64,000 bases of DNA from Bog-473 sp963726135 (GTDB taxonomy: Bacteria; Actinomycetota; Acidimicrobiia; Acidimicrobiales; RAAP-2). Positions 43,607 to 56,737 of the stretch are shown here, piece after piece. The stretch covers positions 558,001-622,000 of the forward strand of contig CAVSBE010000008.1 of assembly GCA_963726135.1 (NCBI GenBank), given 5' to 3'. Every line of letters starts with the position of its first letter. Position 1 is the stretch's first letter. Below the pieces are notes generated by a model. That model made no database searches. It saw only the letters and a program-made list of their open reading frames with translations, and was not told the DNA's origin. Both the position numbers and the translations under genes were made by a program.

Positions 43607-45492
43607 TCAGGGCCCCGGCGCCATCCCCACGACGGGCTGATTCAGATGGATGCTCCCGGTCGACCCGAAGAACCCGGCGCCGCCGTAATTGAAGATGCCG
43701 CCGTCGGAGGCCACCAGCCAGTAGCCCTGGCCGTCGGGAGTGGGCGCCAGGCCGACGATGGGCTTGTTGAGGGTGGAGGGATCCCGTCGACCCGAAGAAG
43801 GCGGCGTCGCCGTAGTTGAAGATGCCGCCGTCGGAGGCGACCAGCCAGTAGCCGCCCGCCGTCCGGGGTGGCCGCCATGCCCACCACCGGCTTGTTCAGC
43901 GCCAGTGAGCCGGCCGAGCCGTGGAACAGGGCGTCGCCGTAGTTGAAGATGCCGCCGTCGGAGGCGACCAGCCAGTAGCCCTTGCCGGTCGGCGGTGACT
44001 CCCAAGCCCACGATTGGTCGTGTTGAGGGGCTGGCCGCCCCGCGACCCGAAGAAGGCGGCGTCGCCGTAGTTGAAGATGCCGCCGTCGGAGGCGACCAGC
44101 CAGTAGCCCTTGCCGTCGGAGGTGGCCGCCATGCCGACGATGGGCTTGTTCAGCGGCAGCGAGCCTGCCGAGCCGAAGAAGCCGGCGTCGCCGTAGTTGA
44201 AGATGCCGCCGTCGGAGGCGACCAGCCAGTAGCCCTTGCCGTCGGGAGTGGCCGCCATGCCGACGATGGGCTTGTTGAGCGCTGGTCGCCGGCGCGAGCC
44301 GAAGAACCCGGCATCACCGTAGTTGAAGATGCCCCCGTCTGACGCCACGAACCAGTAGCCGAGGCCGGTGGGCGACGCCAGCGTGACCTTGCGGACGTGT
44401 TGTCGGTGTAGTCGTTGATGAGCAGGTTGCCGCTCAGGTCGAGCCAGACCTGGGAGGGGCCCTTGAGGAGCGCGGCCGAGGCGGGGCCGCCGTTGCCCGT
44501 GTCACCCGACGTACCGGAGATCCCCGCGTAGGTCGAGATCTTGCCCGTGGCCGCGCTGACCATCCGCACCGAAGTTGACCGCTCGTAGTCGCCGATGTAG
44601 AGGTTGCCGACGTTGTCCTCGACGACCCCGTACGGCGTCTCTAGCTCTGCCGACGTGGCCGGCCCACCGTCGCCCGACGTGCCGAACGTGCCGTTCCCCG
44701 CCACCGTCGATGATGACCCCGCTCGCATTGACCTCACGAATAACGGCGTTGCCTTCGTCGGCAACGAAGAGGTTGCCGGACGGGTCGACCAGAGCCCGGT
44801 CGGGAAGTACAGGTCGGCCGACGGTGGCCGGACCGTTGATCGCCGGTGTAACCCAGGCGCGCCGGTGCCGGCGACGGTCGTGATGATCCCGCTCGTGTTC
44901 ACCTCGCGGACGACGTTGTTGTCCCCGTCGGAGATGAAGACGTCTCCGGCCCGGTCCACCCGCACGCCCCATGGGAAGTTGAGCGTGGCGGCGGTGGCGG
45001 GACCGTGATCGCCGCTGTAGCCCATGGCCCCGGTGCCGGCGAAGGCAGAGATCGTCCCGGTCGGCGACACTTTGCGCACCATGTTGTTGCGAGCGTCGAC
45101 GATGTAGACGTTGCCGGAGCGGTCGACCGCCAGACCGTTGCGATCGTCGATCTCGGCACTGGTCGCCGGGACCGCCGTTCCCGGTGTTGCCGCAGGTCCC
45201 GATGCCGGCAAAGCGGGAGATCATCCCACCCGCCGTGCGACCTTGCGCACCTCGCAGTTGCCGTCGTCCGCGATGTACGTGTTGCCGGACGCGTCGGTCA
45301 CGGCGTCTTCGGGAAGGTGAGCGCGCCGCCGTGGCCGGGCCGCCGTCACCGGTCGCTCCGGGAACTCCCGTGCCTGCGAAGGCGTTGAATCGTCCCCGGC
45401 GCCGGCGGGGACGATCCGCCGGCCCCGCACCAGACCCGGAACCAGACATCCGATCAGGGTCGCCGCTGCGGCCACCGCGAAGCCTGTCTCAT
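43607..45492 (-). pseudogene. Secreted NHL-repeat protein with C-terminal GYW repeats, many frame shifts
   Basis: ATG 45492 (GGAGG upstream) opens a signal peptide that is whole only after one base shift ('AVAAAATLIGCLVPGLV'). Then come five or more NHL blades: 'NGLAVDRSGNVYIVDARNN', 'GVRVDRAGDVFISDGDNNVV', 'GVVEDNVGNLYIGDYERS' and 'VWLDLSGNLLINDY', each preceded by 'AGTG..G.SGD.GPAT'. The C-terminal part is a run of GYW repeats ('GYWLVASDGGIFNYGDA'), the last ending 'QPVVGMAPGP'. At least eight single-base shifts occur, many in near-identical repeats, so assembly error is a serious alternative to true decay. Confidence 0.7.
43640..44345 (-). repeat. GYW repeat DNA block, 126-base period
   Basis: About six units of roughly 126 bases, each containing AAGATGCCGCCGTCGGAGGC and AGCCAGTAGCC on the plus strand. 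Units are near-identical in their first half and vary at the 'GFFGS.G' region. Several have lost or gained one base. Confidence 0.8.
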
Positions 45493-45599
45493 GTGCGGTC
45501 CTCCAATCGAGCGGATCTCTCACTGCGTCAGGCTCGTCCGTCGTCCCCGTCGAACCAGGTTCGTCCCCTCCTAGACGGGCTCGGCCCTCTCCGGTTTCA

Positions 45600-46345
45600 G
45601 CCCGGTGCTCAGACCGCCATGCCCACCACCGGCTTGTTGAGTACCAGGCAGCCGGCCGAGCCGTAGAAGGGGGCGTCGCCGTAGTTGAAGATGCCGCCGT
45701 CGGAGGCGACCAGCCAGTAGCCGAGGCCACTCGGCGACGCGGCCATGCCCACGACGGGCTTGTTCAACGTGAGGCTGCCCGACGACCCGTAGAACTGGGC
45801 GTCGCCGTAGTTGAAGATGCCGCCGTCGGAGGCCACCAGCCAGTACCCCAGGCCGTTGGAGGAGTGACGCCATGCCCACGACCGGCTTGTTGAGCGTGAA
45901 CGAACCCGCCGATCCGTAGAACGCGGCGGTCGCCGTAGGTGAAAATGCCCCCGTCGGAGGCGACCAGCCAGTAGCCCTTGCCGTCGCGGCGTCGCCGCCA
46001 TGCCCACGATGGGCTTGTTCAGGGGCTGGCCACCGCGGGAGCCGAAGAACCCGGCGTCGCCGTAGGTGAAGATGCCCCCGTCGGAGGCGACCAGCCAGTA
46101 GCCCTTGCCGTCAGGCGTCGCCGCCATGCCGACGACCGGCTTGTTGAGGCGGAGGGAGCCGCCGAGCCGTAGAAGGTGGCGTCGCCGTAGCTGAAGATGC
46201 CCCCATCGGAGGCGACCAGCCAGTAGCCCTCGCCGTCGGGCGTCGCCGCCATGCCGACCACCGGCTGGTTCAGGTGGAGGCAGCCCGCCGAGCCGTAGAA
46301 CTGCGCGTTGCCGTAGGTGAAGATGCCGCCGTCGCTGGCATCGAG
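45600..46345 (-). repeat. Second GYW repeat DNA block, 126-base period
   Basis: Six units of about 126 bases with the same core as the 43.6-44.3 kb block, so the two loci could exchange sequence. Single-base shifts occur near 45870, 45930, 45990 and 46165. Confidence 0.8.
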
Positions 46346-47908
46346 CCAGTAGCCCTGGACGCCGGTGTAGGTCGCGAGGAAGCCCTGTTGGTTCCCGGGG
46401 TCCGAATAGTCGCCGACGACGTTGCACGCCACCGCCGAGTAACAGTCGACGTACTTGGCCACCGAGTTCAGCGTGCCGCTCGTGGCCGCGTTCGGTGGCA
46501 GCGGAGCGGGCAGGGTGCTCCACTTCCCCGCGACCAGGGTGTCGACGTAGCCCGTCGCGACGTTGCCCGCGGTCTCGTAGAGTCCGACCGCCATGCAGAA
46601 CGACGCGGTCGGGCAGGACACCGTCTCGAGCTCACCGCTCAGTTGGGCCGGTTCTGCGTTGGAGGGCTGGGGCGCCTGCAACGGGCTCCAGCCGGCACCC
46701 GACCACGTCTCGATCAGCCCCAGGTAGCCGCCCGCGCTCTGCTCGTACCAGCCCACGGCCACACAGGATGTCGTCGTGGCGCACGACACCCCGTACATGG
46801 ACCAGAAGAGACCGGTCCCCGTGGAGGCATTGGGCGGCTGGGGCGCCTCACTGACGGTCCAGGACCCGCCGCTGAAGGTCCCGAGCGAGCCGGCGTAGTT
46901 CCCGCTCGTCTGGCGGTAGTACCCCGAGACGGCGCAGAAGGTCGTTGACGGGCACGAGACCTGGAACAGCTGGAGGAAACCGCTCGCCGACAGGTCGGCG
47001 TTGCCCGGCAGCGGCGCCGCGGTGGCCGTCCAGGTCCCGTTGGCCAGGGTGTCGAACAGGCCGACATAGCCCCCCGACGCGACACGGTAGTAGCCGCTGG
47101 CGACGCACCACGACGGCGTCGGGCACGAGACACTGTCCAACGTCGCGAAGGGGGAGGCATTCGGGTTCGGAGGCGCCGGCGCGGTCACGGCGGTCCAGGT
47201 CGTTCCCGACAAGACATCGACGAGGCCGGCGCCGGCGCCGCTCATATTCGTGTACCGCCCGACCGCGACGCACGCGGTCGGGGAGCTGCACGTCACCGCC
47301 GAGAGGTACCCGAACGGCGGCGGGCTGCCCGTCGTGCCATCCGGTGGCACCGGAGCCTCCATCGCGGTCCAGGTGCCGTTCGACAGTGTCTCGATGACGG
47401 GTCGGCTGTACCCGCTGGTGTCGGAGTAGTTCCCGACCGCCACGCACGACGTCGCAGTCGGGCACGAAATCGCCTGACACGGGTAGGAGATACCGCAGAA
47501 CTCCGACCCCAGCCAGAGTCCCTGGTGCACGCCGGTTCCGGCGTTGGGCGGCTCGGGCGCCTCCGTCTGGGTCCACGTGCTGCCGGTCTGCGTCTCAATC
47601 AGGCCCCACGGATGGTCGGACGTGTCGTAGTACCAGCCGGCCGCGACGCACCCCGTGGCCGTGGGGCACGACGACGATGCGAGATAGACCGCGGGGTTCG
47701 TGCTGCCGTTGCCGGCGTCGGGTGGCAGCGGCGCCTCCTGGGTCGTCCATCCCTGGGCCGGCGCCGTGACGGCGGCGGACGGGGCGGCGGGGGCGACCAG
47801 CGCCCCCAGCCCGGCCAGGAGCGCCACGACGGCGACGAGCGGCGCCAGCCGTGCTCGCAGGCCGGGCGGGGAACCGCGTCCTGGGTCGCCGGGGCGGCAC
47901 GTGCGCAT
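45609..47908 (-). pseudogene. Secreted protein: eight Cys-paired propeller-like repeats then GYW repeats, frameshifted at the C-terminus
   Basis: ATG 47908 has GGAGG upstream and a clear signal peptide ('LAPLVAVVALLAGLGALVAP'). Residues 60-525 hold eight repeats of about 55-65 residues with the core SCPT...CVAVG.Y, each with two Cys: for example 'AISCPTATSCVAVGNY', 'SVSCPTPSWCVASGYY' and 'TVSCPTASFCMAVGLY'. They may form an eight-bladed propeller with a disulfide per blade. GYW repeats follow ('GYWLDASDGGIFTYGNA' on), broken by about four single-base shifts and ending 'NKPVVGMAV'. The first 570 residues are intact. Role unknown, probably surface binding. Confidence 0.75.
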
Positions 47909-48024
47909 GGGTCCTCCCATCGGTGAGACGTCCAATTGGGGGCGGGTCGCCCCTGTCGTGGACAACGCCTCCTGTACCAGACGTCGGAGACCGCCCCGCG
48001 GTTACACGCGGTGTCCCGGCGCCC

Positions 48025-48411
48025 TCAAGCCTCTTCGAAGGTCAGGTCGTCGTCGCCCCAGTAGGCGTCCACGGCGGAGATGAGGCCGTCGTCGGTGACC
48101 GTGAAGATCTCCACGCCCCGGATGTGCATGACGGAACCGCCGAGCAGGGTCACGGTGATGTGGAAGGTGACGGCCGCCCTGTCGGCGACCGGGTGGAGCT
48201 CGCCGACCTCGAACCGCATCGTCTCGCAGGCGGCGAACGAGCGGTCCATGAAGGCCCGGATGGCGGCGCGCCCCACGTTGGGCGCCGTCGGGTAGGGGTC
48301 GACCTGCACGGCGTCCTCCGTGAAGAGCGCCGCATAGGCATCGGCGTCCCTGGAGCTGGCGGCGACCGCGTAGCGGGCCATGACCTCGCGGAGCTGTGCG
48401 GTGGTGGGCAC
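48025..48411 (-). CDS. NTF2-like/SnoaL-like (ketosteroid-isomerase fold) protein
   Basis: A 128-residue protein with the NTF2 fold: 'VMARYAVAASSRDADAYAAL' then 'FTEDAVQVDPYPTAPNVGRA', 'AIRAFMDRSF' and, near the end, 'VEIFTVTDDGLISAVDAYWG'. The first Asp and the later Asp match positions often used by steroid delta-isomerase-like enzymes, but the family covers many reactions. The GTG at 48411 begins 'MPTTAQLREVMARY'. It stands between the repeat protein and uvrB on the same strand with no obvious link to either. Confidence 0.85.
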   Translation of the reverse strand: MPTTAQLREVMARYAVAASSRDADAYAALFTEDAVQVDPYPTAPNVGRAAIRAFMDRSFAACETMRFEVGELHPVADRAAVTFHITVTLLGGSVMHIRGVEIFTVTDDGLISAVDAYWGDDDLTFEEA

Positions 48412-48452
48412 GCAGGGACGCTACCCGCCCGGCCGGGGGCTCTCCAGAGGTC

Positions 48453-50492
<2,040 letters not shown>

Positions 50493-50525
50493 GGCTCTCC
50501 GAGGCTACCCGGGGGGTGTGACCGT

Positions 50526-51146
50526 TCAGGCGTGTGCCCGTTGCTCCGCGGCGGCGTCGAGCAGCCAGTCCCACAGCTTGGACACCTCGGCCTCGAGGGC
50601 GGTCCGGTCACCCGAGTTGTCGAGCACGTAGTCGGCCTCCTTGACCCGCTCCTCCCGCGAGATCTGGGACCGGATCCGGGCCTCGGCGTCCGCTCGCTCG
50701 AAGCCGCGCTGGGACACCAGGCGCTCGAGCGCGACGTCCGTCGGGCAGTCCACCACCACGACCTCGTCCAGCCCGACCGTGTCGCGGTGCGCGGCGGTCA
50801 GCAGCGGGATGGCGAGGATCACGATCTTGTCGGTGTCCTTCAGCGCGTCGCGCGCCTGCAGCATGGCGATCCCGATCGCCGGGTGCGTCATGGCGTTCAG
50901 CTCCAGCCGGGTCTCCTCGTCGGCAAAGGCCACCGCTGCCAGGGCCCTGCGGTCGATGGTCCCGTCCGGGGCCAGGATCTCCGTCCCGAAGCGATCGACC
51001 ACCGGCTGGTAGGCCGGGCCGCCGGGCGCGACCACGTCGCGCGCCACCTGGTCGGCATCGATGAGCACGGCGCCCCGTCCGGCCAGCAGGTCGGCGACGG
51101 ACGACTTGCCCGAGCCGATGCCGCCGGTGAGGCCGACGGCCAGCAT
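50526..51146 (-). CDS. coaE: Dephospho-CoA kinase
   Basis: A 206-residue enzyme for the last step of CoA synthesis. Walker A 'VGLTGGIGSGKSSVADLL' opens it; 'AVLIDADQVARDVVAPGGPA' and 'DGTIDRRALAAVAFADEETR' follow; the lid region is 'RLVSQRGFERADAEARI'. The start ATG overlaps the stop of the upstream methyltransferase (TGATG), so translation is coupled. Next to uvrB, an arrangement frequent in actinobacteria. Confidence 0.94.
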   Translation of the reverse strand: MLAVGLTGGIGSGKSSVADLLAGRGAVLIDADQVARDVVAPGGPAYQPVVDRFGTEILAPDGTIDRRALAAVAFADEETRLELNAMTHPAIGIAMLQARDALKDTDKIVILAIPLLTAAHRDTVGLDEVVVVDCPTDVALERLVSQRGFERADAEARIRSQISREERVKEADYVLDNSGDRTALEAEVSKLWDWLLDAAAEQRAHA

Positions 51147-51958
51147 CAGCGGCCGGCCTGCCGGCGCGGCAGGCGGGCGACGGCGAACAGGACGAGCGTG
51201 GTGTCGTCGGGATCGTCGGTCACGAACCAGTCGTCGGCCGTGATGCCCGTGGCGCCCCCCGTGTCCCGCCGGGCCACCAGCTTGTAGGCCAGCGGCAGCA
51301 GCCTCGTGTACGCCCAGACGTACCACGAGTACGGCAGGCGGTGCCGGAGGTCGAAGGCGTCGAGGCGGAGCACCTTGCCGGCGCGGATCCGGCGGGCCTC
51401 GAAGTCCTCCTTCACGTGGGGGGCGGCGTCGACCCCGCCGAGCCACACGTCGCCGAAGTGACGCTCGAGCATCGCCCGCAGCTCGTCCCGCTCGAAGAGA
51501 TGGAGGTGGAACGGGTTCTCGAAATCGGCCGGCTTGTTGGGGGTGAGCACGCAGGCGAGGCCGCCGTCCTTGAGGACACGGGCCAGCTCGGCGACGTGGG
51601 ACTCGGGATCGGTGAAGTGCTCGATGAGGTGGGACGAGCACGCCGCATCGAAGCTGGCGGTCCCCAAGGCCAGGCCCAACGCGTCCATCTGCGCCACCCG
51701 GAGGCCGCCGGGGCCGTAGTGGACGGCCGCCGTGGCGACCGCCTCGGACGAGTAGTCCACCCCCACGACCTCGCACCCGGGTCGGAGAAACCTCGCCGAC
51801 TCGAACCCCTGCCCGCATCCGACGTCGAGGATGCGCCCCTCCCCGATGCGGTCCAGGACGGCCCGGTACCCTGCCTCGTGCAGCGCGAGCAAGGAGTCCG
51901 GAGTCACCCCCTGCTGGGGTCGCTCGCCCGTCAGGCGGCTCTTGGTGCCGGTGGCCAC
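51146..51958 (-). CDS. Class I SAM-dependent methyltransferase
   Basis: A 270-residue protein with motif I 'GRILDVGCGQGFESARFL' (near 42), the acidic 'CEVVGVDYSSEAVATAAVHY', motif II region 'LRVAQMDALGLALGTASFDA' and 'SSHLIEHFTDPESHVAELAR'. The later 'CVLTPNKPADFENPFHLHLF' is common in methyltransferases of envelope-glycan clusters. The start is a GTG at 51958. It is divergent from the AftD-like gene (74 bases between starts), so it may act on the same glycan pathway; that is inference. Confidence 0.85.
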   Translation of the reverse strand: MATGTKSRLTGERPQQGVTPDSLLALHEAGYRAVLDRIGEGRILDVGCGQGFESARFLRPGCEVVGVDYSSEAVATAAVHYGPGGLRVAQMDALGLALGTASFDAACSSHLIEHFTDPESHVAELARVLKDGGLACVLTPNKPADFENPFHLHLFERDELRAMLERHFGDVWLGGVDAAPHVKEDFEARRIRAGKVLRLDAFDLRHRLPYSWYVWAYTRLLPLAYKLVARRDTGGATGITADDWFVTDDPDDTTLVLFAVARLPRRQAGR

Positions 51959-52032
51959 GGGCGCCTCCCTTCGCGTGACACGCCGGGGTGGCGCTGCCTG
52001 CTTACACTACCCGGCGTCCTTCCGGCCTCTCC

Positions 52033-55000
52033 ATGACGACGTCCTCCACCGCCACCGCCCCCCGGGGGCGGCACGCCGCCAAGCGGCCGGAACCGACCAA
52101 GGGCACGCACTGGTGGTGGACCGGGGGCAAGGGGGGGCGCCGGTGGTGGATCGGCGGCGCGGCGGTGCTGGCCGGCTTCGCCTACGCCCCGCTGCTGGCG
52201 GTGCGGCCGGGCGTCGTCACCCCGGACACGAAGACCTATCTCTACCTCGACCCGACCCGCTTCCTCAGCCAGGTCGCGTTCATGTGGAACCCGACGGTGG
52301 GCCTCGGCACGGTCAGCCACGAGTACATCGGCTATCTGCTGCCGATGGGGCCGTTCTTCGCGGCCTTCCACGTGCTGGGCGTGCCGGTCTGGGTGGCGCA
52401 GCGACTGTGGCTCGGGTCCATCCTCTTCGCCGCCGGGCTCGGTGTCCTCTACCTGTCGCGGATCCTCGGGCTGCGCGGCCCGGGCCCCGCCGCGGCCGCG
52501 CTCGCCTACATGCTCTCGCCGTACTTCCTGCAGTACTCGGGCCGCATCTCGGTGATCCTGCTCCCCTGGGCCGGCCTGCCCGTCATGCTGGGCCTCACCA
52601 TCGTCGCCCTGCGCCGGGGCGGCTGGCGGGAGCCCGCCCTCTTCGCGGTGGTGGTGGCGATCGTCAGCGGCATCAACGCCAGCTCCATCATCTACGTCGG
52701 GATCGGTCCCGTCCTGTGGCTCCTCTACGCCGTCGTCGTGCTGCGGGAGTCGACCTGGCGCCACGCGCTGGGAACGGCGCTCCGCATCGCGCTGCTGACG
52801 CTGGGGGCGTGCGTCTGGTGGATGGCGGGACTTCAGGTGGAGGCGGCCTACGGCGTCAACGTCCTCAAATTCACCGAGACCGTCCCCTCGACGTCGGCCA
52901 CCTCCAACTCCGCCGACATCGTGCGCGGCCTCGGCTACTGGTATTTCTACGGCGCCGACCACCTCGGCTCGTGGACCAACGCGGCCATCCGCTACACGCA
53001 GGACATCGGGCTGCTGGCGACATCGTTCGCGGTGCCCGTGGTGGCGCTGGTGGTGGCAGCGTTCGTGCGCTGGCGCGAGCGCGCCTACTTCCTCGTGCTC
53101 CTCTTCGTCGGGCTGGTGCTGTCGGTCGGGCCCTTCCCGTTCTCCGATCCGACGGTGATCGGCCGGCAGCTGAAGGCGTTCATGACCGACACGACGGCGG
53201 GACTGGCGCTCCGGTCGACCGACCGCGCGACCCGCTCGTGCTGCTGGCGCTCGCCATGCTGCTCGCGAGCGGCCTCACGGCGTTGTGGAACCGCCTCTCC
53301 GTGGCCGGCCTCCTCATGGCGGTGCTCGTCGCGGGCCTCGTGGTGGCGAACAACCCCTCCCTCTTCCTCGGCGACACCATCGCCAACAACTTCACCCAGC
53401 CGGCGACGCTGCCCACCTACCAGCAGGCCGCCATCGACCACCTCAACGCAACGCACCCCGGCACCCGCGTCTTCGCCATCCCGGGCAACGACTTCGCGGC
53501 CTACCGCTGGGGCGACACGGTCGACGCTCCCCAGGCCGCGCTGCTCAACCGGGACTTCGTGACGCGGGAGCAACAGGTCATGGGCTCCATCGCCACGGCG
53601 GACACGCTGTACGCGACCGACGGACCGCTCCAGGACGGCATCGCCAACACGAACGCGTTGGCCCCCATGGCCCGCCTGATGGGCGCCGGCGACCTCATGG
53701 TCCAGTACGACCAGCAGTACGAGCGCTACGGGGTGCCCCAACCCCAGATCCTCGCGCTGCAACTCGGGCAGACCCCGCTGGGGCTGGCCGACCCGGTCTC
53801 CTTCGGCACGCCGCGGCCCAACATCTCAATCGGCTCCACGCTGAACGAGCAGGACCTCGCCGTCCACGGCACCGTCGGCTGGCCGTCACCCATCGTCACC
53901 TACACGGTGCCCAACCCGCGTCCCCTCGTCCGGGGCGAATCCGACACCGGAGCGGTCGTGATGGAGGGCGACGCCACCGGCCTCAACAACCTTGCGGGGC
54001 TCGGCCTCCTCAACACCGACAGTGCCGTCTACTACGCGGGCACGCTCGCCGACGACCCGGCGCGGCTGCACGACCTGGCGGCGCAGGGTGCCCAACTCGT
54101 CGTGACCGACACCAACCGCAAGCAGGCGTTCCGCTGGGACACGCTCACGGCCAACGCCGGCTACACCGAGACGCCGGGCGAGAACCCCGCCAAGAACGAC
54201 CTGAGCGACAGCCCGATCGAGCTCTTCCCGGGCACGGGCACCGCCAGCAAGTCGTACGCGAGCTACATCGGCGCGGTCAACGTCACCGCCAGCAGCTACG
54301 GCAACCCCGTCTCCTACACCCCCGAGAACCAGGCCTTCAGCGCCATCGACGGCAACTTCGACACGGCCTGGACCGCCGGCACCTTCGTGAGTAATCCCAG
54401 GGGCGAGTGGTGGCAGGCCGGCTTCGCCAACGCGGTCAGCACCGACCACATCACCGTGGTCCAACCGCAGCGCGGCGACCACTCGCGCTGGGTGGCGGCC
54501 GTGACCCTGACCTTCGACGGCAAGGACCCGATCCGGTACCAGCTGGACCGCGGCGTCGCACCTGACGAGCGGCCAGACGCTGACGTTCCCCGCCCGCACC
54601 TTCCACACACTGCGGGTCACGATTCAAAGCACCACGAACGACAGCCGCGCCGCCGTCCGCGGCCGCCGCCGTCGGCTTCTCCGAGATCGAGATCCCCGGC
54701 CAGCAGGTACACGAGGCGATTCAGATGCCGACGCAGATGCTCTCGACCCTCGGCGCCTCGTCGGCCGCCGACCGCCTCACCGTGGTGATGACCCGCCAGC
54801 GCACCTCGCAATTCCCCCCGCGCAGCGATCCCGAGTCGACGATCACGCGGCAGTTCACCCTCCCGACCGCACGCACCTTCGCGTTGGCGGGAGGGGCCAG
54901 CCTGTCGGCCTTCATCCCCGACGACGAGATCGACCGGCTGGTGGGGCGCACGCCCACGGCGGCGGGAGGGCTCCAGGACGCCTACTCCTCGGGCCGGCTC

Positions 55001-56719
55001 CCGGGAGGCCTCCAGGACACCGCGTCGGCCACACTGGACGGCAACACCGCAACGGCCTGGGAGCCCGGCCTCGGCACCAACGCCCAGATCGGCTCCACCC
55101 TGACCTACGACCTCGCCAAGCCGCAGGGGTTGCACGGGCTCGCGCTGCAGGTGATCGCCGACGGCCGCCATTCCGTGCCCACCGCGATGACCATCACGTC
55201 GGGGAGCCAGGTGCGCACCGTCGCACTGCCGCCGATCGCGGACGGCACCGTCCCCAACGCCGTCACCACGGTGCCGGTCTCCTTCCCGGCTCTCACCGGC
55301 TCGCACTTCGTCCTCACGTTCACCGCCATGCGGCCCGAATACGCGGCGAACTACTACTCGGCGGGACGGCTGACGCTGCCGCTCGGCATCGCCGAGGTGG
55401 GCATCCCGGGCGTGCAGTCGCCGGCGACGCCCACCGACCTCCCCGGCACCTGTGTCTCGAACCTGCTGTCGATCGACGGCCGGCCGGTCGCCGTGGCCGT
55501 GGTCGGATCGGCCCAGCACGCGCTCGACGACGGGGAGGCGCAGGTCGTCCCGTGCGGGCCCGACGCCAAGGGCATCGCGCTCGGCGCCGGCCCCCACGTG
55601 GTGCAGACGGCGACGGGCCACAACCAGCCCTGCGCGAGCGCTCCGACCACCTGCACGGGCTGGAACATCGACCAGCTCGTCCTCGACTCGGCCGCCGGCG
55701 GCGGCGCCGGGCCGGGCGTGTTCCCGACGACCGCCGGGACGCCCCAGCTGGCGGCGACGCAACCGGGTCCCGCGCCGGTCGTCAGCGGGACCTCGTCGCA
55801 CATCGACAGTCACGGCGCAGTCGTCTCGGGTGCCGCGCAATCCTTCGAGCTCGTGCTCGGCCAGAGCGTCAACAAGGGTTGGCAGGCGGTGGCCCAACCT
55901 GGCCCGGGCGCCCCGGCGGGCTCGCACCCGGTGGACCTCGGACCGCCGCTGCTCGTCGACGGCTTTGCCAACGGGTGGCACGTCAGCGCCGCCGACCTGC
56001 GCGCCCTCGGCGGCCCGGGGTTCACCGTCCAGCTGACCTGGACGCCCCAGAGCGAGATCTGGGCCGCGCTGGCGGTGTCCGGGGTGACACTGCTGCTCTG
56101 CCTCCTCCTCGGCCTGCTGCCCGCACGATCACGGCGTTGGGTGCGGGCTCACCTGCCACGGCGCCTCCGTGGGCCGGCGGGGCCCGACGCCCCCGAGCGG
56201 CCGGGATCCCCCTTCGACGCCGCCACCCTCGCTCTGCCCGGCGCGCCGGCGCCCAAGGCCGAACGCCAGCGTGGCTGGCTGCGCTTCCCCCGGGCACTGC
56301 TCGTCGGCGCCGCCACGGGCGGCGCCGCCGCGCTCGTCACCCCGCCGGCCGCGGCGCTCGTCGTGGCAGGGGTCGTGATCCTCGGGCTCCTCGTCCCGTG
56401 GGCCCGCGCCCTGGCCACCGTCGGAGGGATCGCGTTCGTCGTCGCCGGTGCGCTCAACGTGGTGCAGGGGCAGCGGGTGCACCACTTCCTGTCCGGCGCC
56501 GACTGGGCCGGGTCCTTCGTCCACGCCGGCAACCTCATCTGGCTCGGCGTCGTCCTGCTGCTCGCCGACGCCGTCGTGTCGGGGCTGGGTTTGCGGGTCA
56601 ACAAGCCGATCGGGCGACGCGCCACCAGGGCACAGCCGGCCCGCATCCCCCCGCCGGTCGCCGAAGTGCAGGCGGTGCCCGACATGCCGGAGGTGCCGGC
56701 GCCGGCGAGCGACGCGTAA
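52033..56719 (+). pseudogene. AftD-like alpha-(1->3)-arabinofuranosyltransferase, three apparent frame shifts
   Basis: Joined across shifts near 53230, 54555 and 54660, this is a protein of about 1,560 residues with the layout of mycobacterial AftD. An N-terminal GT-C membrane domain (residues 35-420, with early acidic 'VVTPDTKTYLYLDPTRFLSQ') is followed by a periplasmic part with two discoidin/F5-8-like domains ('FSAIDGNFDTAWTAGTF' and 'ATLDGNTATAWEPGLGT') and C-terminal membrane helices ('GVTLLLCLLLGLLPA' and others). AftD adds arabinose branches to arabinogalactan and lipoarabinomannan. The ATG at 52033 is 74 bases from a divergent methyltransferase. Everything apart from the shifts looks functional, so sequencing indels are likely. 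Confidence 0.82.
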
Positions 56720-56737
56720 CCGACGGCCGCGCGCCGC

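Noticed and set aside
43640..46345. CRISPR-like array
   Set aside because: The regular 126-base period is coding (42-residue protein repeats in one main frame), with no spacer-like unique units and no cas genes.
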